From: Mesorhizobium sp.
GTDB taxonomy: Bacteria > Pseudomonadota > Alphaproteobacteria > Rhizobiales > Rhizobiaceae
Direction: 5' to 3'
Length of the DNA: 64,000 nt
Assembly (NCBI GenBank): GCA_004020365.1
Contig: SAQR01000002.1
Location: 124,001 to 188,000 of the forward strand
This document shows, in pieces, positions 16,943 through 25,375 of the stretch. Each line of letters opens with the position of its first letter. Positions within the stretch are counted from its first letter, which is position 1. The notes under the pieces are model-generated. The model ran no database searches, was not told where the DNA came from, and saw nothing but the letters and a program-made list of their open reading frames with translations. The position numbers were made by a program, and so were the translations under genes.

Positions 16943-16984
16943 TCCTCTATGTTCTGTCCTCTATGTTTTGTCCTCTGAGTCCTG
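16943..16984 (-). repeat. three tandem 14-bp units, each with a Shine-Dalgarno-like AGAGGA
   Basis: On the plus strand the units are TCCTCTATGTTCTG (16943-16956), TCCTCTATGTTTTG (16957-16970) and TCCTCTGAGTCCTG (16971-16984). On the coding strand of the DUF899 gene each begins or ends with AGAGGA, and the copy nearest the ATG is its ribosome-binding site. Slippage between copies could alter the leader length. Confidence 0.8.
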
Positions 16985-17085
16985 CCTCGTTCGCACCGTT
17001 TTCTTACGGCGCGCTGGTTGTTGGTCCTGAGATAGATTAGGACCGGATTTCGAATGGTGAGAGTTACAAGTGTGACGGGATTCCG

Positions 17086-18306
17086 ATGGACTCGCTGATC
17101 ACCGCTGCGGCGCGCGCCCTCGCAACGGGTGACCTTCTCGGCGCTTTGAAGCGGGTCGCCCTGCGTGAGGATGCGCCTGCGCTTGCGCTGCGCGGCATCG
17201 CGATGGCGCAGCTCGGCGATCTCGTTCGCGCAAAGGCTCTTCTCAAAAGTGCTGCGCGCGCCTTCGGTCCGAGAGAGGCGGTGGCCCGCGCGAGGTGCGT
17301 CGTCGCCGAAGCCGAGATCGCGCTCGTCTCGCGCGACCTCGGCTGGCCGGCGAAGGCGCTCGACGCCGCACGGGCGACGCTTGAAAAGCACGGCGACCAC
17401 GTCAACGCCGCGCATGCGCGCAATCTCGAAGCGCGGCGCCTGCTCCTGATCGGACGCCTCGATGAGGCCGAGAGCAGGCTCGCCGGGTTCGACTCGACAA
17501 CGCTCCCAGCCGCGTCGAGGGCCGCCCACGAGCTGGTGACTGCGGGGATCGCCATACGTCGCCTCCGCACCAAGGCGGCGCGCGCTGCACTCGGGCGGGC
17601 AGGGCAAGCCGCGCGCCAGGCGGACATTCCGGCGCTGACGGCCGAGGTTGAAGGCGCGTCCCTGGTGATGAACACGCCCGCGGCGCGGCTGATCGCGCGT
17701 GGTGAGGAGCGCCCGCTCCTGCTCGAGGATGTCGAAGCGCTGCTGGCGTCGGGGGCGCTCGTCGTCGACGCCTGTCGCAATGTCGTGCGGGACGCCGGCA
17801 TGATCGTCTCGCTGGCGACGCGCCCGGTCCTGTTCGCGCTTGCGCGCACACTGGGCGAAGCCTGGCCCGCAGACGTGCCGAGGAGCACGCTCGTCGCACG
17901 CGCCTTCGGCGGCAAGCACGCCGATGAATCACATCGCGCCCGGTTGCGGGTCGAAGTCGGTCGGCTTCGGGCGGAGCTGCGGCCGCTGGCCGATGTGAGC
18001 GCGACCAAGCGGGGCTTTGCGCTTAAGCCGCGTCGCCCACGCGAAATCGTGGTGCTGGCGCCGCCCGTCGACGAGCCGCATGCAGCGGTGCTCGCCTTCC
18101 TCGCCGACGGCGAGTCGTGGTCGAGCTCGGCGCTGGCAATTGCGCTCGGAGCCAGCTCGCGCACCGTGCAGCGCTCGCTCGAGCAGCTTGCGGCAGCAGG
18201 CAAGGTGCAGTCGTTCGGTCGCGGGCGAGCGCGTCGCTGGATGACCCCACCCGTGCCAGGATTCCCGACAATCTTGTTACTCCCCGGCTCGCTGTCGGGC
18301 TACTAG
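17086..18306 (+). CDS. tetratricopeptide-like protein with C-terminal helix-turn-helix
   Basis: A 406-residue protein. The first 200 residues are alanine-rich paired helices of tetratricopeptide type (ALALRGIAMAQLGDLVRAKALL and similar). Residues about 325-390 form a winged helix-turn-helix (AVLAFLADGESWSSSALAIALG, then SSRTVQRSLEQLAAAGKVQS). The middle part (RPLLLEDVEALLASGALVVDA) may be a response or effector domain of unknown type. It is probably a transcription regulator of this small island, being divergent from the DUF899 gene and 9 bases before the propeller-like gene. I do not know its ligand. Confidence 0.75.
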   Translation: MDSLITAAARALATGDLLGALKRVALREDAPALALRGIAMAQLGDLVRAKALLKSAARAFGPREAVARARCVVAEAEIALVSRDLGWPAKALDAARATLEKHGDHVNAAHARNLEARRLLLIGRLDEAESRLAGFDSTTLPAASRAAHELVTAGIAIRRLRTKAARAALGRAGQAARQADIPALTAEVEGASLVMNTPAARLIARGEERPLLLEDVEALLASGALVVDACRNVVRDAGMIVSLATRPVLFALARTLGEAWPADVPRSTLVARAFGGKHADESHRARLRVEVGRLRAELRPLADVSATKRGFALKPRRPREIVVLAPPVDEPHAAVLAFLADGESWSSSALAIALGASSRTVQRSLEQLAAAGKVQSFGRGRARRWMTPPVPGFPTILLLPGSLSGY

Positions 18307-18315
18307 GATAGAAGC

Positions 18316-18966
18316 ATGAAGCGATCTGCAGCCGAAGTCCTCCGCGAATATGGACCCTTTCCGGGTGTCGACCAGGTGGCTGGGGTCACCTTCGACGGTC
18401 AGCACGTCTGGTTTGCGTCGGGAGACAGACTGAACGCCCTGGATCCTGCGAGCGGCAAGGTGGTGCGCGCCATCGATGTCGCCGCGCACGCTGGAACGGC
18501 CTTCGACGGCCAGCACCTGTTCCAGATCGCCGAAGATCGCATCCAGAAGATCGATCCCGACACCGGCCGGGTGCTCGCCACGATTCCGGCGCCAGGTGGC
18601 GGCGGCGACTCCGGGCTCGCCTGGGCCGAAGGCTCACTTTGGGTGGGGCAGAACCGCGGTCGCAAAATCCATCAGATCGACCCGCAGACAGGGGCAGTTC
18701 TTCGCACAATCGATTCCAACCGCATCGTCACAGGCGTCACCTGGATCGACGGCGAACTCTGGCACGGCACCTGGGAAGGTGACGAGAGCGACGTCAGGCG
18801 GATAGATCCTGAAACTGGAAAGGTTCTGGAGAAGCTCGACATGCCACTTGGAACAGGCGTGTCGGGGCTAGAGTCCGATGGTGGCGACCAATTTTTTTGC
18901 GGCGGTGGAAACAGCGGCAAGGTGAGAGCCATCCGCCGACCCAGGCGAGGCTCCACGAGCAAGTAA
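18316..18966 (+). CDS. glutaminyl-peptide cyclotransferase-like / Vgb-type beta-propeller protein
   Basis: A 216-residue protein made of repeated propeller blades of the form VTFDGQHVWFAS, TAFDGQHLFQIAE, LAWAEGSLWVGQ and VTWIDGELWHGT, each followed by a R-x-I-D-P-x-T-G loop (GRVLATI, GAVLRTI, GKVLEKL). This resembles plant-type glutaminyl cyclases and streptogramin lyase (Vgb)-like proteins. There is no signal peptide, so a cytoplasmic place is expected. It follows the HTH gene by 9 bases and is probably co-transcribed. The reaction is not predictable from sequence alone. Confidence 0.75.
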   Translation: MKRSAAEVLREYGPFPGVDQVAGVTFDGQHVWFASGDRLNALDPASGKVVRAIDVAAHAGTAFDGQHLFQIAEDRIQKIDPDTGRVLATIPAPGGGGDSGLAWAEGSLWVGQNRGRKIHQIDPQTGAVLRTIDSNRIVTGVTWIDGELWHGTWEGDESDVRRIDPETGKVLEKLDMPLGTGVSGLESDGGDQFFCGGGNSGKVRAIRRPRRGSTSK

Positions 18967-19283
18967 CCGAAGTGGCCCTCGCGGGCGCGCTTTCCTCCCT
19001 CGACGGAGACCGTCCGCTGCGACCGGCCAGCAAATCAGTGGCCCGACGCGGCGGATGGATCGCCGGAGCCTTCGCGCCGTTCCTCCGCCGCCCTCGCGCC
19101 GAATTCAAACAGTATACACTATAGACTTAAAATATCTTGCCAGGCGATCGAGCCTATGCTCCACTTGGGCCGGAGACATGGCTGACAGGTCGAGTTCTGC
19201 CAACATGTGTCGGCATTTCAAGCGGGACGACCGCGAGAACACAGCCGCAACCATATACGAAATCTTCGCATGGGAAGGCGTGG
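18967..19283. promoter_or_regulatory. 317-bp intergenic region with a GTATAC dyad upstream of the GntR/monooxygenase operon
   Basis: No convincing gene is seen. The first 130 bases are GC-rich; from 19105 the DNA becomes AT-rich and contains AGTATACACT (19111-19120) with the palindromic GTATAC core at 19112-19117, followed by ACTATAGACTTAAAATATC. This is the likely promoter and operator zone of the operon beginning at 19284, whose first product is an FCD-type GntR protein. Confidence 0.45.
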
Positions 19284-19991
19284 ATGGCGGAACCGATAGA
19301 GTTCAAACGGATTGGCGAGGGCAATCTGCGTGCCCAGGTCTATCAGCAAATCCGCCAGACGATACAGCGCGGTGAGCTGTCGCCTGGCCAGAAGCTCGTC
19401 GATGTCGATATTGCCGCCCAGCTCGGCATTTCCAGAATGCCTGTCCGCGACGCGTTGATGCAATTGGTGCATGAAGGCTATCTCGTCGGCACGACACGCG
19501 GCTTCACACTGCCAACGCTTACCGCGACGGATGTCGCTGACATTTTCGAGGTCCGTCGCCTGCTCGAACCGCGAGCCGCCGCGCACGCCGCACGAACACT
19601 TGACGCCGATGGTCTCAAGACGCTGGCAGCCGCACTTCAGGCGGCAGAAGCAGCCGCCACCGCCGGCGACGCCGCCCGCTTTTTTCAGGCCAATTCGGCA
19701 TTCAGGAATTGCTGGCTCGGCGCCGTCGAGAACGACCGCCTCTCACAAACAATTGCTCGCTTCGCCGATCACGTGCTCGTCGTCCGGTTAAAGACGCTGT
19801 CGCACCAGCCGACGCAGGCCGTCATCGTGGCCGGTATGCGCGCCATCTACGAGGCATTCGTCAAGCGCGACGCCGTCGCCGCCTACGACCGCATGACCCA
19901 CTTCATTCAGAGCGCCGAGGAGCGTTTCATGAAGCTGAGCCAACCCCAACAGCTCAACGATGAAGCTGCCCCGCACCAGGGAAAATCATGA
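19284..19991 (+). CDS. GntR family transcriptional regulator (FCD domain)
   Basis: A 235-residue regulator with a winged helix-turn-helix at residues about 15-80 (QVYQQIRQTIQRGELSPGQKL, then SRMPVRDALMQLV) and a C-terminal FCD helical domain. The start at MAEPIEFKRIG follows GGGAAGG by about 7 bases; the longer in-frame form would begin in promoter DNA. Its stop overlaps the monooxygenase start by 4 bases, so it is the first gene of the catabolic operon and probably controls it through the GTATAC dyad about 165 bases upstream. The ligand is unknown. Confidence 0.87.
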   Translation: MAEPIEFKRIGEGNLRAQVYQQIRQTIQRGELSPGQKLVDVDIAAQLGISRMPVRDALMQLVHEGYLVGTTRGFTLPTLTATDVADIFEVRRLLEPRAAAHAARTLDADGLKTLAAALQAAEAAATAGDAARFFQANSAFRNCWLGAVENDRLSQTIARFADHVLVVRLKTLSHQPTQAVIVAGMRAIYEAFVKRDAVAAYDRMTHFIQSAEERFMKLSQPQQLNDEAAPHQGKS

Positions 19992-21085
19992 TCAGAAAGC
20001 AGCATCCGCTGAAAGGGCCGAACAGGTTCAAGCTCGGCGTCTTCTCGATGAACGCCGATGGCGGTCTGGCAATGACCACCGTTCCCGAGCGCTGGCGCGC
20101 CCGCTGGGAAGACAACCTTAACTCTGCCTGCATCGCCGATCGGGCTGGCCTGGAGTTTTTGTTGCCGATCGCGCGCTGGCGCGGCTTCGGCGGTTTGACG
20201 CATGTGCGGGAATGGTCGTTCGAGACTTTTACCTGGGCGGCAGGCCTTTCTGTCGCCACCGAAAACATCGGTCTGTTCATGACCGTGCATGTGCCGCTGG
20301 TTCATCCGCTGCAGGCTGCAAAAGCGTTGGCGACGGTCGACCACATCTCCAATGGGCGGGCCGGCTTGAACATTGTCTGCGGCTGGAACCCGGACGAGTT
20401 CGCCATGTTCGGGCAGACGGTCGGCGACCGGACTTACGATCAGGCCGAAGAATGGATCAACATCATCGTGCGCGCCTACCAATCCGGGGAGCCGTTCGAC
20501 TTCGGCGGCGAATTCTATGATCTGAAGGGGGTCGTCAGCCGCCCGCCAAGCCTGCAGGTGCCACGCCCAGTCACCATGAACGCCGCCTTCGGCGCGCCGG
20601 GGCGCAACTATGCGGCGCGCCACTGCGACTATTTGTTTTCGACTTTTTCCGAAATCGCCGACGGCCGCGCGCATGTTGTCGACATCACCAACCGGGCGGC
20701 CGAGGTGGGACGCGAGGTCGGCGTCTATACGGTCTGCCATGTCGTCTGCCGGGAGACCCAGCAGGAAGCCGAGGATTATTATCGGCACTACGCGCTCGAA
20801 TGCGCGGACGAAGGCGCCGTCGACGAGCATATGCGCAAGAAGAAGGAATTCGCCAACTCGCATGACGCGAAGGCCTTCACCGACTATCGGCAAAGGTTCG
20901 CCGGCGGTGCGGGAACGTTCCCGCTCATCGGCACACCGGAAAAGATCGTCGACGATCTCATTGAGATTATGGATCAGGGTTATTCCGGCGCTGCCCTCAC
21001 ATTCGTCAACTACACCTACGAATTGCCGTTCTTCTGCGACCGCGTGCTGCCGCTGATGCGCCAGGCCGGGCTTCGAGTAAATTGA
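19988..21085 (+). CDS. LLM-class flavin-dependent monooxygenase (RutA-like)
   Basis: A 365-residue enzyme of the bacterial luciferase-like superfamily, closest in layout to RutA and nitrilotriacetate-type monooxygenases: NRFKLGVFSMNADGGLAMT at the start, EFLLPIARWRGFGG near residue 55, HVPLVHPLQAAKALATVDHIS, and GRAGLNIVCGWNPDEFAMFG near residue 120-140. It uses reduced FMN supplied by the flavin reductase encoded next (1-base overlap). The GGWGG-type motif of long-chain oxidases is absent. The substrate, imported presumably by the adjacent TRAP system, could be an N-heterocycle or a similar ring compound; this is inference. Confidence 0.88.
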   Translation: MIRKQHPLKGPNRFKLGVFSMNADGGLAMTTVPERWRARWEDNLNSACIADRAGLEFLLPIARWRGFGGLTHVREWSFETFTWAAGLSVATENIGLFMTVHVPLVHPLQAAKALATVDHISNGRAGLNIVCGWNPDEFAMFGQTVGDRTYDQAEEWINIIVRAYQSGEPFDFGGEFYDLKGVVSRPPSLQVPRPVTMNAAFGAPGRNYAARHCDYLFSTFSEIADGRAHVVDITNRAAEVGREVGVYTVCHVVCRETQQEAEDYYRHYALECADEGAVDEHMRKKKEFANSHDAKAFTDYRQRFAGGAGTFPLIGTPEKIVDDLIEIMDQGYSGAALTFVNYTYELPFFCDRVLPLMRQAGLRVN

Positions 21086-21627
21086 TGCCGGCGGCCGCCC
21101 CTCAGACGACATGGGTGGATGGGCACGGCGCCATCAATCCGCGCGCCTTCAAGCAGGCGATGCGGGCCGTGGCGGGCTCGGTCGCCATCCTCGCGTCGGA
21201 GCATGACAAGGTCGGCCTTTGCGGCATCACGGCGACGGCAGTCTGCTCATTCAGCGCCGAGCCGCCTTCGCTGCTGGCCTGCGTCAATCGCAGCAGCACC
21301 TTTGCCGCGGCGATTAGCGAAGGCGTGGCCTTTTCAGTCAATCTTCCCGCCGGCGACCAAGAAGATGTCGCGCGCGCCTTTGGCGGCATGACCAAAGCCA
21401 AAGGCGTCGCGCGGTTCTCGTCCGGATCATGGGTGCGCGGCGAAAGCGGCGCGCCGTTGCTTGTCGGCGCGCGGGCAATGTTCGAGTGCCGGGTGGCCGA
21501 AATCATCGTGCGGGCCTCGCATATGATCGTGATCGGCATCGTCTCGGGGGTCGCGCTGGACCGTGCTGACCGATCGCCGGTCTTCTACGCACATGGACGT
21601 TTCCTGACGGTAGGAGATGCCAACTGA
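21085..21627 (+). CDS. flavin reductase family protein
   Basis: A 180-residue protein of the flavin reductase-like (HpaC/RutF) family: FKQAMRAVAGSVAILAS, GITATAVCSFSAEPPSLLACVNRSS and the late HMIVIGIVSGV are the usual landmarks. It supplies FMNH2 to the preceding monooxygenase. The ATG at 21085 shares a base with the monooxygenase stop (TGATG). An adjoining TTG one codon earlier is the only alternative. Confidence 0.9.
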   Translation: MPAAAPQTTWVDGHGAINPRAFKQAMRAVAGSVAILASEHDKVGLCGITATAVCSFSAEPPSLLACVNRSSTFAAAISEGVAFSVNLPAGDQEDVARAFGGMTKAKGVARFSSGSWVRGESGAPLLVGARAMFECRVAEIIVRASHMIVIGIVSGVALDRADRSPVFYAHGRFLTVGDAN

Positions 21628-21710
21628 CTGCCGTTCACGTGGTGGCGCAGCGAGGTCCGGATCATGAGGCTCGGATCACAGGTGAAGTGATTATCAGAGG
21701 GAGTACGGCA

Positions 21711-22688
21711 ATGCGCATTTGGAAATCCCTTGTTCTGGCTGCACTCATGTCGGGTGTAGCTTGTATCGCCATGGCCGAAGAGGTTGTCCTCAACGCCGTG
21801 CATTTTACGCCGACGCAGAACGGCTACGCACAGAGCTTCCTGAAGTTCGTTCAGAAGGTGAACGAAAACGGCAAAGGCGTGGTTCAGATCAACGTGCGTG
21901 GCGGACCGGAAGTCATCCCGCCGATCCAGCAGGGGGCGGCGCTCAGGAACGGCCTGATCGATATGATCGACACACCGGCAGGGCAGTTCCTGGAGCTCGT
22001 TCCAGAAGGCGAGGTTTTCTCAGCATCGACGAAGACGCCTTGGGAGGTTCGCGAGAATGGCGGCTGGGATTTTATCAGCGGAATTTTCGAGAAGAAGGCC
22101 AATGCCCACCTGCTGGCGCATGTCGACGCGGGCTCGGGCTTCAACATCTTCACCATCGACGAACCCAAGCTCAACGATGAAGGCAGCATCGACTGGAGCA
22201 GCCTGAAGATACGCTCGTCGCCGCTCTATCGCGATTTCCTCGAATCCCTGGGCGCAACGGTGATCGTGCAAGCGCCGGGGGACGTCTACACCTCGCTTGA
22301 GCGCGGCGTCGTCAATGCCAACGCCTACACCGTATTTGGCTATGCGTCCTTCGGCTGGGACAAATTCACCAGATACCGCGTCGACCCGCAATTCTTCAAA
22401 ACCGATGTGCTTATCTCGGTCAACAAGGCGAAATGGGACGCCCTGTCGCCCGAGGCACAAAAGCTGCTTGCCGATACGGCCGTCGAATACGAGCGAGAGA
22501 GCTACGATGCCAATCTTGCCGAGTCTGAAAAGCAGGCACAGGCGATGATTGACGGCGGGCAGAAGGTGATCAGCTTGACCGGCGCCGGCCGTGACAAATT
22601 CCTGGCGGCCGCCACGCAGGCGAGTTGGGAGAGGATGACCAAACGCGACCCCACCAACATCGAACAGTTGAGGAAGTTCTTTCAGTAG
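21711..22688 (+). CDS. TRAP transporter solute-binding protein (DctP family)
   Basis: A 325-residue periplasmic protein with a Sec signal peptide (IWKSLVLAALMSGVACIAMAEE, cleavage after AMA) and the DctP fold: FLKFVQKVNENGKGVVQINV, GLIDMIDTPAGQF, DWSSLKIRSSPLYRDFLESLGA (arginine carboxylate-binding region) and DVYTSLERGVVNANAY. The Arg in KIRSSP is the residue expected to bind a carboxylate, so the ligand is probably an organic acid. The ATG at 21711 is preceded by GAGGGAG. A GC-rich hairpin after the stop may stabilise the message relative to the membrane genes. Confidence 0.9.
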   Translation: MRIWKSLVLAALMSGVACIAMAEEVVLNAVHFTPTQNGYAQSFLKFVQKVNENGKGVVQINVRGGPEVIPPIQQGAALRNGLIDMIDTPAGQFLELVPEGEVFSASTKTPWEVRENGGWDFISGIFEKKANAHLLAHVDAGSGFNIFTIDEPKLNDEGSIDWSSLKIRSSPLYRDFLESLGATVIVQAPGDVYTSLERGVVNANAYTVFGYASFGWDKFTRYRVDPQFFKTDVLISVNKAKWDALSPEAQKLLADTAVEYERESYDANLAESEKQAQAMIDGGQKVISLTGAGRDKFLAAATQASWERMTKRDPTNIEQLRKFFQ

Positions 22689-22696
22689 CCCGGGCG

Positions 22697-22719
22697 GGGG
22701 GCGCGCCTTGTGCGCCTCC
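22697..22719 (+). other. GC-rich hairpin after dctP without T-tract
   Basis: An 8-bp stem (22697-22704 with 22712-22719, one G-T pair) and 7-base loop follow the dctP stop by 8 bases. No run of T comes after, so it is more likely a 3'-end stabiliser than a terminator, in a position where binding-protein mRNA is often protected. Confidence 0.45.
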
Positions 22720-22765
22720 ATCAAAAGTTGGGCAAAACCGGGCAAGGTGGAGATGAGGGCCGTCA

Positions 22766-23278
22766 ATGGACAGATTGTTTGCAGCGATCGGGAGGCTGAG
22801 CCTGGCGCTGGCCGCGGCCGCGAAGGTGGTGCTTGGCCTGATCATCGTCGCAGTGGTCGCTGATGTGTGCGTCCGCAATCTGGGCCTGAGGCCGCTTGCC
22901 TGGGCGGTGTCTGCGACGGAATACGGTCTGCTCTATGCGGCATTTCTGCCGATGCCCTGGCTGGTCCACAGCAAGGGCCATGTCTTCGTCGAGTTCCTGC
23001 GCAAGGCGCTGCCGGTGCGGGCTCGGGCGGTGCTTGAAAAGCTGGTCTATCTCGCCTGCATCGGCGTAAGCCTTTATCTTGGCAGCGTCGCCATGTCTTC
23101 CCTGACCAGCGCCGTGTCGGGCGGCGAATATGAAACGCGCAGTTTCGATATGCCGAAATGGCTGGTCTTTCTGCCTATCACGCTCGCCTTCTACCTCTCG
23201 GCGCTGGAATGGCTCAGATACCTGCTCGGTCGCGACACGTTGTACACGCTCGATCCTCTGGAAATGGAAGGGCTCTGA
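22766..23278 (+). CDS. TRAP transporter small permease (DctQ family)
   Basis: A 170-residue membrane protein with four hydrophobic segments (for example VVLGLIIVAVVADVCVRN near residue 22 and LVFLPITLAFYLSALEWL near the end) and the family feature HSKGHVFVEFL after the second segment. It ends 3 bases before the DctM gene. Together they form the sodium-driven membrane part of the TRAP importer. Confidence 0.88.
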   Translation: MDRLFAAIGRLSLALAAAAKVVLGLIIVAVVADVCVRNLGLRPLAWAVSATEYGLLYAAFLPMPWLVHSKGHVFVEFLRKALPVRARAVLEKLVYLACIGVSLYLGSVAMSSLTSAVSGGEYETRSFDMPKWLVFLPITLAFYLSALEWLRYLLGRDTLYTLDPLEMEGL

Positions 23279-23281
23279 GCA

Positions 23282-24592
23282 GTGGCCTGGCTGTTTCCAT
23301 TCGCCGTGCTGGTTGGCACCATCCTGGTATTGATGGGCCTTGGGCTACCGGTCGCATTCGCGTTTTTCGTCACCAATGTGATCGGACTGTACCTGTTCTT
23401 CGGCGGTTCCATAGGTGTTACGCAGATGGTCGCCAACTTCTCCGACGCCGTCTCGACCTATGCGCTCGCCCCGCTGCCGATGTTTCTCGTCATGGGCAGC
23501 CTGTTCTTCCGCTCCGGCCTCGGCGAGAAAGTCATCTACGCGCTCGATCTGTGCGTCGGTAATCTGCGCGGACGCCTTGCCTATGTCGTGCTCGCCGCCG
23601 GCACTATCTTTTCCGCGCTGTCAGGGTCGAGCCTCGCCAACACCGGCATGATGGGCTCGCTGATGGTGCCCGAGATGCTGAAGCGGGGCTACAAGCCGCA
23701 CATGGCCTACGGACCGGTGCTTGGCGCCGGAAGCCTTGCCGTCATCATCCCGCCTTCCTCGCTGGCTGTCTTGCTCGGCTCGCTGGCCCAGATTGACGTA
23801 GGCGCGCTGCTCATAGCCGGGGCTCTGCCCGGACTGCTTCTCGTTGTCATGTACGCGGCCCTGATCTTCGCACAGACCAAGATCGATCCTGACGCCGCTC
23901 CGCACTATCCGGTGCCCGCCGTTCGTGCGGCCGTGAAGGTGAGAGCGGTTGCCGTCAACATCATTCCGATGAGCGTCATCGTGTTCATGGTGGTCGGCAC
24001 GATCATCCTTGGCATAGCGACGCCAACCGAGTCGGCGGGGCTCGGCTGTGCCGCCGTCTTCGCGTTGTTGTTTGTCTACCGCCGGTTCAGTTGGTCGGTT
24101 GTCTGGAAGTCGCTGGACGATGCGATGAAGGTCACGGGCATGACCTTCCTGATCATCTCCGCTTCGACGACATTCTCGCAGATATTCGCCTTCTCCGGCG
24201 CCTCGAACGGCTTCATCCAGTTCATCGTGGGCTACGATCTTGGACCGTATCCCATGCTGCTGATGATGGTGCTCGTCATCCTGCTGCTCGGCATGTTCAT
24301 GGATCAGGTCTCGATGATGCTGATCACGCTGCCGATCTTCCTGCCGATCGCCCAGCAATTCGGTTACGATCCGGTGTGGTTCGGGCTGATCCTGCTGCTC
24401 GCCTACGAAGTCGGCTTCACCACGCCGCCTTTTGGTCTGCTGCTGTTCATCATGATCGGTGTCGCGCCGAAAGGCACGTCGCTGAAAACTGTCGCCATGG
24501 CCGCAGCGCCCTACATCGCGCTGACGCTTTTGCTGATCCTGCTGATTGTCCTCCTTCCGCAGATCGCCCTCTTCCTTCCGAATTCGATCTAG
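23282..24592 (+). CDS. TRAP transporter large permease (DctM family)
   Basis: A 436-residue protein with about 11-12 membrane segments and the DctM landmarks PLPMFLVMGSLFFRSGLGEK, LSGSSLANTGMMGSLMVPEMLKRGYKP and AVIIPPSSLAVLLGSLAQIDVG, plus ATPTESAGLG in the second half. Translation starts at GTG 23282, three bases after dctQ. It carries the substrate- and sodium-transport pathway. Confidence 0.92.
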   Translation: MAWLFPFAVLVGTILVLMGLGLPVAFAFFVTNVIGLYLFFGGSIGVTQMVANFSDAVSTYALAPLPMFLVMGSLFFRSGLGEKVIYALDLCVGNLRGRLAYVVLAAGTIFSALSGSSLANTGMMGSLMVPEMLKRGYKPHMAYGPVLGAGSLAVIIPPSSLAVLLGSLAQIDVGALLIAGALPGLLLVVMYAALIFAQTKIDPDAAPHYPVPAVRAAVKVRAVAVNIIPMSVIVFMVVGTIILGIATPTESAGLGCAAVFALLFVYRRFSWSVVWKSLDDAMKVTGMTFLIISASTTFSQIFAFSGASNGFIQFIVGYDLGPYPMLLMMVLVILLLGMFMDQVSMMLITLPIFLPIAQQFGYDPVWFGLILLLAYEVGFTTPPFGLLLFIMIGVAPKGTSLKTVAMAAAPYIALTLLLILLIVLLPQIALFLPNSI

Positions 24593-24612
24593 CCGACGAG
24601 CAGGGTATCGAC

Positions 24613-25332
24613 ATGCGCTTCGCCTATCTGGCTTTCTTCCACGATGATTGCGAGGCCAATCTGGCCATCGCCCGTGAGGATGTGGACGCCGTGCGCCGTG
24701 TGATCGCGTCGACGCCGGGCCTTGCACGTGCAAACATTTATCTGCCCGAAGTGGCGACGGACAGGTTCAACAAGGATGGTCCACCGCCGGTTTTTGGCTT
24801 CCAGCTCTATTTCGACGAGCTGGCGGACATGGAAGCGGCGCTGGCGCCGAGCGGCCATCTGCAGGCGCTTGCCGCACCGGGTGTACTGTCGAGCATCGCC
24901 GGTGCGAGACCGACGCAGCAGGCGATGTGCGTGCGTCCGTTCCCCGTCGATGATGCTGGCGTGAGGACGTCTGGACTGCCCTGCAGCTACCTTGTCCACT
25001 ATCCCGGGCCGGCCGAAGACATGAATGCCTGGCTCTACCCCTATGTGACGCATCATCCGCAATTGATGCGGGGCTTCCCCGGCATTCGCCACATCGAGGT
25101 TCTGTCGCGACTGGATTGGTGCGGCTCACTGCCTTGGCCGCGGGTCGACCATATGCAGCGCAACCGGGTCATGTTCGACAGTTCAGCGGCGCTGACACAC
25201 GCACTGCAATCGCCGGCGCGGCTGGAGATGCGCGCCGACTACAAGACTTTCCCGCCCTTTTCAGGCGGCAGCCAACATTTCCCGATGTCGACGGAAGCCG
25301 TGCATCCCTTGCCGCGAGCCACCGCCACTTAA
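24613..25332 (+). CDS. EthD-like (dimeric alpha-beta barrel) protein of unknown function
   Basis: A 239-residue protein beginning MRFAYLAFFHDDCEAN. It looks like two ferredoxin-like repeats: the first half has VFGFQLYFDELADMEAALAPSGHLQAL and the second SYLVHYPGPAEDMNAWLYPYVTHHPQLMRGFPGIRHIEV, the latter resembling EthD/NIPSNAP-type repeats found in degradation operons. The long in-frame extension upstream overlaps dctM and is not the start. It lies 20 bases after dctM and before an aldolase, so a role in handling the monooxygenase product (isomerisation or decarboxylation) is possible but unproven. Confidence 0.75.
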   Translation: MRFAYLAFFHDDCEANLAIAREDVDAVRRVIASTPGLARANIYLPEVATDRFNKDGPPPVFGFQLYFDELADMEAALAPSGHLQALAAPGVLSSIAGARPTQQAMCVRPFPVDDAGVRTSGLPCSYLVHYPGPAEDMNAWLYPYVTHHPQLMRGFPGIRHIEVLSRLDWCGSLPWPRVDHMQRNRVMFDSSAALTHALQSPARLEMRADYKTFPPFSGGSQHFPMSTEAVHPLPRATAT

Positions 25333-25375
25333 CGCGATTAGTTCTCGCCGACGCCGAAAAATCTCTGGAGATTTC

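Noticed and set aside
16943-16984. Short tandem units considered as a CRISPR remnant
   Set aside because: Only three 14-bp units with no spacers and no cas genes anywhere in the window.
24091-24612. Upstream in-frame extension of the EthD-like gene
   Set aside because: It overlaps dctM over hundreds of bases and has no family similarity. The ATG at 24613 fits the gene spacing.
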